A stretch of 6,350 nucleotides of DNA, from assembly GCA_025964405.1 (NCBI GenBank), contig JAOPYW010000291.1, positions 1-6,350 of the forward strand. The letters run 5' to 3'. The number at the start of each line of letters is the position of its first letter. Positions within the stretch are counted from its first letter, which is position 1. A program made the translations under genes and the position numbers. Source of the stretch: Thermoleophilia bacterium (GTDB lineage: Bacteria; Actinomycetota; Thermoleophilia; Gaiellales; SKUG01). Below are positions 4,853-6,350 of this stretch, piece after piece. The notes beneath the pieces were generated by a model, which ran no database searches, had not been told where the DNA came from, and saw only the letters and a program-made list of their open reading frames with translations.

Positions 4853-6350
4853 GCACTCCCCCGCTGGGCGAGGGCGGCGGGGAGCCGGTCGATCAGGTCG
4901 GAGGCGACCACGCCGTTGGCGTCGAGGTCGGCAGCGGCGCGCTCGGCGGCGGCGCTGCACCCGAGCGACGCACACGCACCCGCGAGTACCGGGTCGAGCC
5001 CACGCGCCATCAGGGCTGCGGCAACTCCGGCGAGCACGTCGCCCGTGCCGGCCGTCGACTGCGCACGGTGCCCACCGCAGACCAGGTAGTCGCCGCCGGG
5101 CAGGGCGATGATCGTATCCTCGCCCTTGAGCAGGATGGTCGAACGTGTCAGTCGGGCAGCCTCGATCGCGTGGTACAGGCGTCGCGCACGCACGTCGTCG
5201 CTCTCCACGCCGAGCAGCCGCGCCAGCTCCCCCTCGTGCGGCGTGAGCAGCGTGGGCGCGCCGTCACGCGCAGCCAGCGCCTGCGTGTCACCGGCGAGTG
5301 CGGAGATGCCCTGCGCGTCGAGCACGAGGGCGCGCGCACTGTTCACCGCCCAGCGCACGAGCGCACGCACCTGGTCGCCCTCACCGATGCCCGGACCGAT
5401 CACCACGGTGTCGGTCTTGCCGATGAGGTCTTCGAGCTTCTCGGCGGCAGCCACCGTCATGCGACCCTGCTCGTCGGAGAGCATGCCGCGGAACTGCACC
5501 TCGGGGATGGCGATGTCGAGCGCCGGTGCGATGCGATCGGGCACGGCGGCCCACACGACCCCGGCACCCGCGCGCATCGCCGCGCGCGCCGTTAGGGAGA
5601 TCGCGCCCGACATGCTCACCGAGCCACCGATGGCGAGCACCGTGGCGTCGTACTTCGAACCTTCGCGTCGACGATCGGGGAGCACCGACAGCAGCGCCGG
5701 GGTGGCGATGCCCTGCCGGGTCGGCTCCTCCACCTGGCCCGGGATGCCGACGTCGACCGCCTTCACGCGTCCGGCGTGGAAGCGCCCGGGCGCGATCGCG
5801 AGCCCGACCTTGGGTGCGTGGAAGGTGACGGTCAGGTCGGCGCGGATCGCCGCGCCGGCGATCGTGCCGTCGCTCGCGTCGACGCCGCTCGGCATGTCGA
5901 GTGACACGATCGGCAGCAGCGACGCCTCGATCGCGCGGATCGCCGCCTCGTACGGCGGCTTGGGTGCACCCGACACGCCCGTGCCGAGCATCGCGTCGAC
6001 CACGAGGTCGACTCCCTCGAGCGACGTGCGCCACGCGGTCACGTTCACGCGTTCGACCGGCACGTGCAGCTTCTCGAGCACGTCGAGGAAGGTCTGCGAG
6101 TCGCGGCGCACCTTGCTCGCCGCCTCGACCAGCAGCACGCGCACGCGACGACCGGCAGCGGCGAGATGACGTGCCACGACGAAGCCGTCGCCGCCGTTGT
6201 TGCCCGGACCACAGACGATCGCGACGTTCAGCGCGTCGGGGAACCAGTTGAGGATCTCCCCTGCGGCGCCCATGCCGGCGCGCTCCATGAGCACGGCGCT
6301 GGGGATGCCGACCTCGTCGATGGCGAGGCGGTCGACGGTGCGCATCTCGA
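4849..6350 (-). CDS. nnr: Bifunctional NAD(P)HX epimerase / ADP-dependent NAD(P)HX dehydratase (5' end outside the window)
   Basis: The fusion repairs hydrated NADH and NADPH: the first domain interconverts the R and S epimers and the second removes water from the S form using ADP or ATP. Counting from the methionine at 6345, the YjeF-N epimerase domain has GNNGGDG (48-54), D117 in LVVDAMLGTG, LDMPSG (149-154) and TVTFHAPKVG (172-181). The ribokinase-like dehydratase domain has AIGGS (238-242), GPGIGEGD (317-324), LTPHEGE (367-373), LLKGEDT (405-411) and AGTGDVLAG (432-440), where D436 is the likely catalytic base. The family usually has EMRxxD near its start; here a Glu codon precedes the Met at 6345 in frame, so the true start is probably past 6350. 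The dehydratase has DAQG (343-346) where DAD is usual. It is the first visible gene of the operon and overlaps alr by 4 bases. Confidence 0.95.
   Translation of the reverse strand, partial: EMRTVDRLAIDEVGIPSAVLMERAGMGAAGEILNWFPDALNVAIVCGPGNNGGDGFVVARHLAAAGRRVRVLLVEAASKVRRDSQTFLDVLEKLHVPVERVNVTAWRTSLEGVDLVVDAMLGTGVSGAPKPPYEAAIRAIEASLLPIVSLDMPSGVDASDGTIAGAAIRADLTVTFHAPKVGLAIAPGRFHAGRVKAVDVGIPGQVEEPTRQGIATPALLSVLPDRRREGSKYDATVLAIGGSVSMSGAISLTARAAMRAGAGVVWAAVPDRIAPALDIAIPEVQFRGMLSDEQGRMTVAAAEKLEDLIGKTDTVVIGPGIGEGDQVRALVRWAVNSARALVLDAQGISALAGDTQALAARDGAPTLLTPHEGELARLLGVESDDVRARRLYHAIEAARLTRSTILLKGEDTIIALPGGDYLVCGGHRAQSTAGTGDVLAGVAAALMARGLDPVLAGACASLGCSAAAERAAADLDANGVVASDLIDRLPAALAQRGSA

Noticed and set aside
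4853..4975. 41-residue N-terminal extension of alanine racemase
   Set aside because: The extension is an Arg-rich shadow of the nnr C-terminus. The ATG at 4852 has a purine-rich site upstream, overlaps the nnr stop and fits the family start.
3332..5089. Long plus-strand open frame (585 codons)
   Set aside because: It runs antisense across cca, alr and part of nnr, which all show catalytic motifs. The product is Arg/His/Asp-rich low complexity.
5108..6169. Plus-strand open frame (353 codons), Ser/Ala/Arg-rich
   Set aside because: Antisense to nnr; composition is typical of a shadow frame and no motif is seen.

Overview
The window is very GC-rich (roughly 70%), with GC-rich third codon positions, GTG starts and tight 4-base gene overlaps. 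Together with an actinobacterial-looking epimerase/dehydratase fusion and a tRNA nucleotidyltransferase with an HD domain, this suggests an actinomycete. A deep, environmental lineage such as Acidimicrobiia is my guess; no marker gene here proves it. No RNA gene, IS element, CRISPR array, phage gene or plasmid feature was seen.

Layout. (1) Bases 1-44 may be the last codons of an upstream plus-strand gene, followed by a small hairpin. (2) 242-631 (+) encodes a 129-residue Gly/Gln-rich protein of unknown function with a very good ribosome binding site; a strong hairpin at 657-690 follows. (3) 722-1981 (-) encodes a four-helix CvpA-type membrane protein fused to a CAP (SCP/PR1-like) domain and ending in one calcium-loop (dockerin-like) motif. 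(4) 1982-2086 is a short divergent intergenic region holding two adjacent inverted repeats. (5) 2087-2248 (+) is a probable 53-residue two-helix membrane protein whose 3' end overlaps the 3' end of the next gene on the opposite strand. (6) 2208-6350 (-) is a compact operon read right to left: bifunctional NAD(P)HX epimerase/dehydratase (nnr, its start lies beyond the window), alanine racemase (alr), then a CCA-adding tRNA nucleotidyltransferase (cca). Each junction is a 4-base stop/start overlap.

How they fit. The right two-thirds is core metabolism: cofactor repair (Nnr), D-alanine for peptidoglycan (Alr) and tRNA 3'-end maturation (Cca), probably made from one transcript with translational coupling. 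The left third holds envelope and orphan genes: a membrane-anchored extracytoplasmic CAP protein and two small proteins without a recognised family. I see no convincing new multi-gene system. The best leads are the CvpA-CAP-calcium-loop architecture, the Gly/Gln-rich 129-residue protein and the 53-residue membrane protein.
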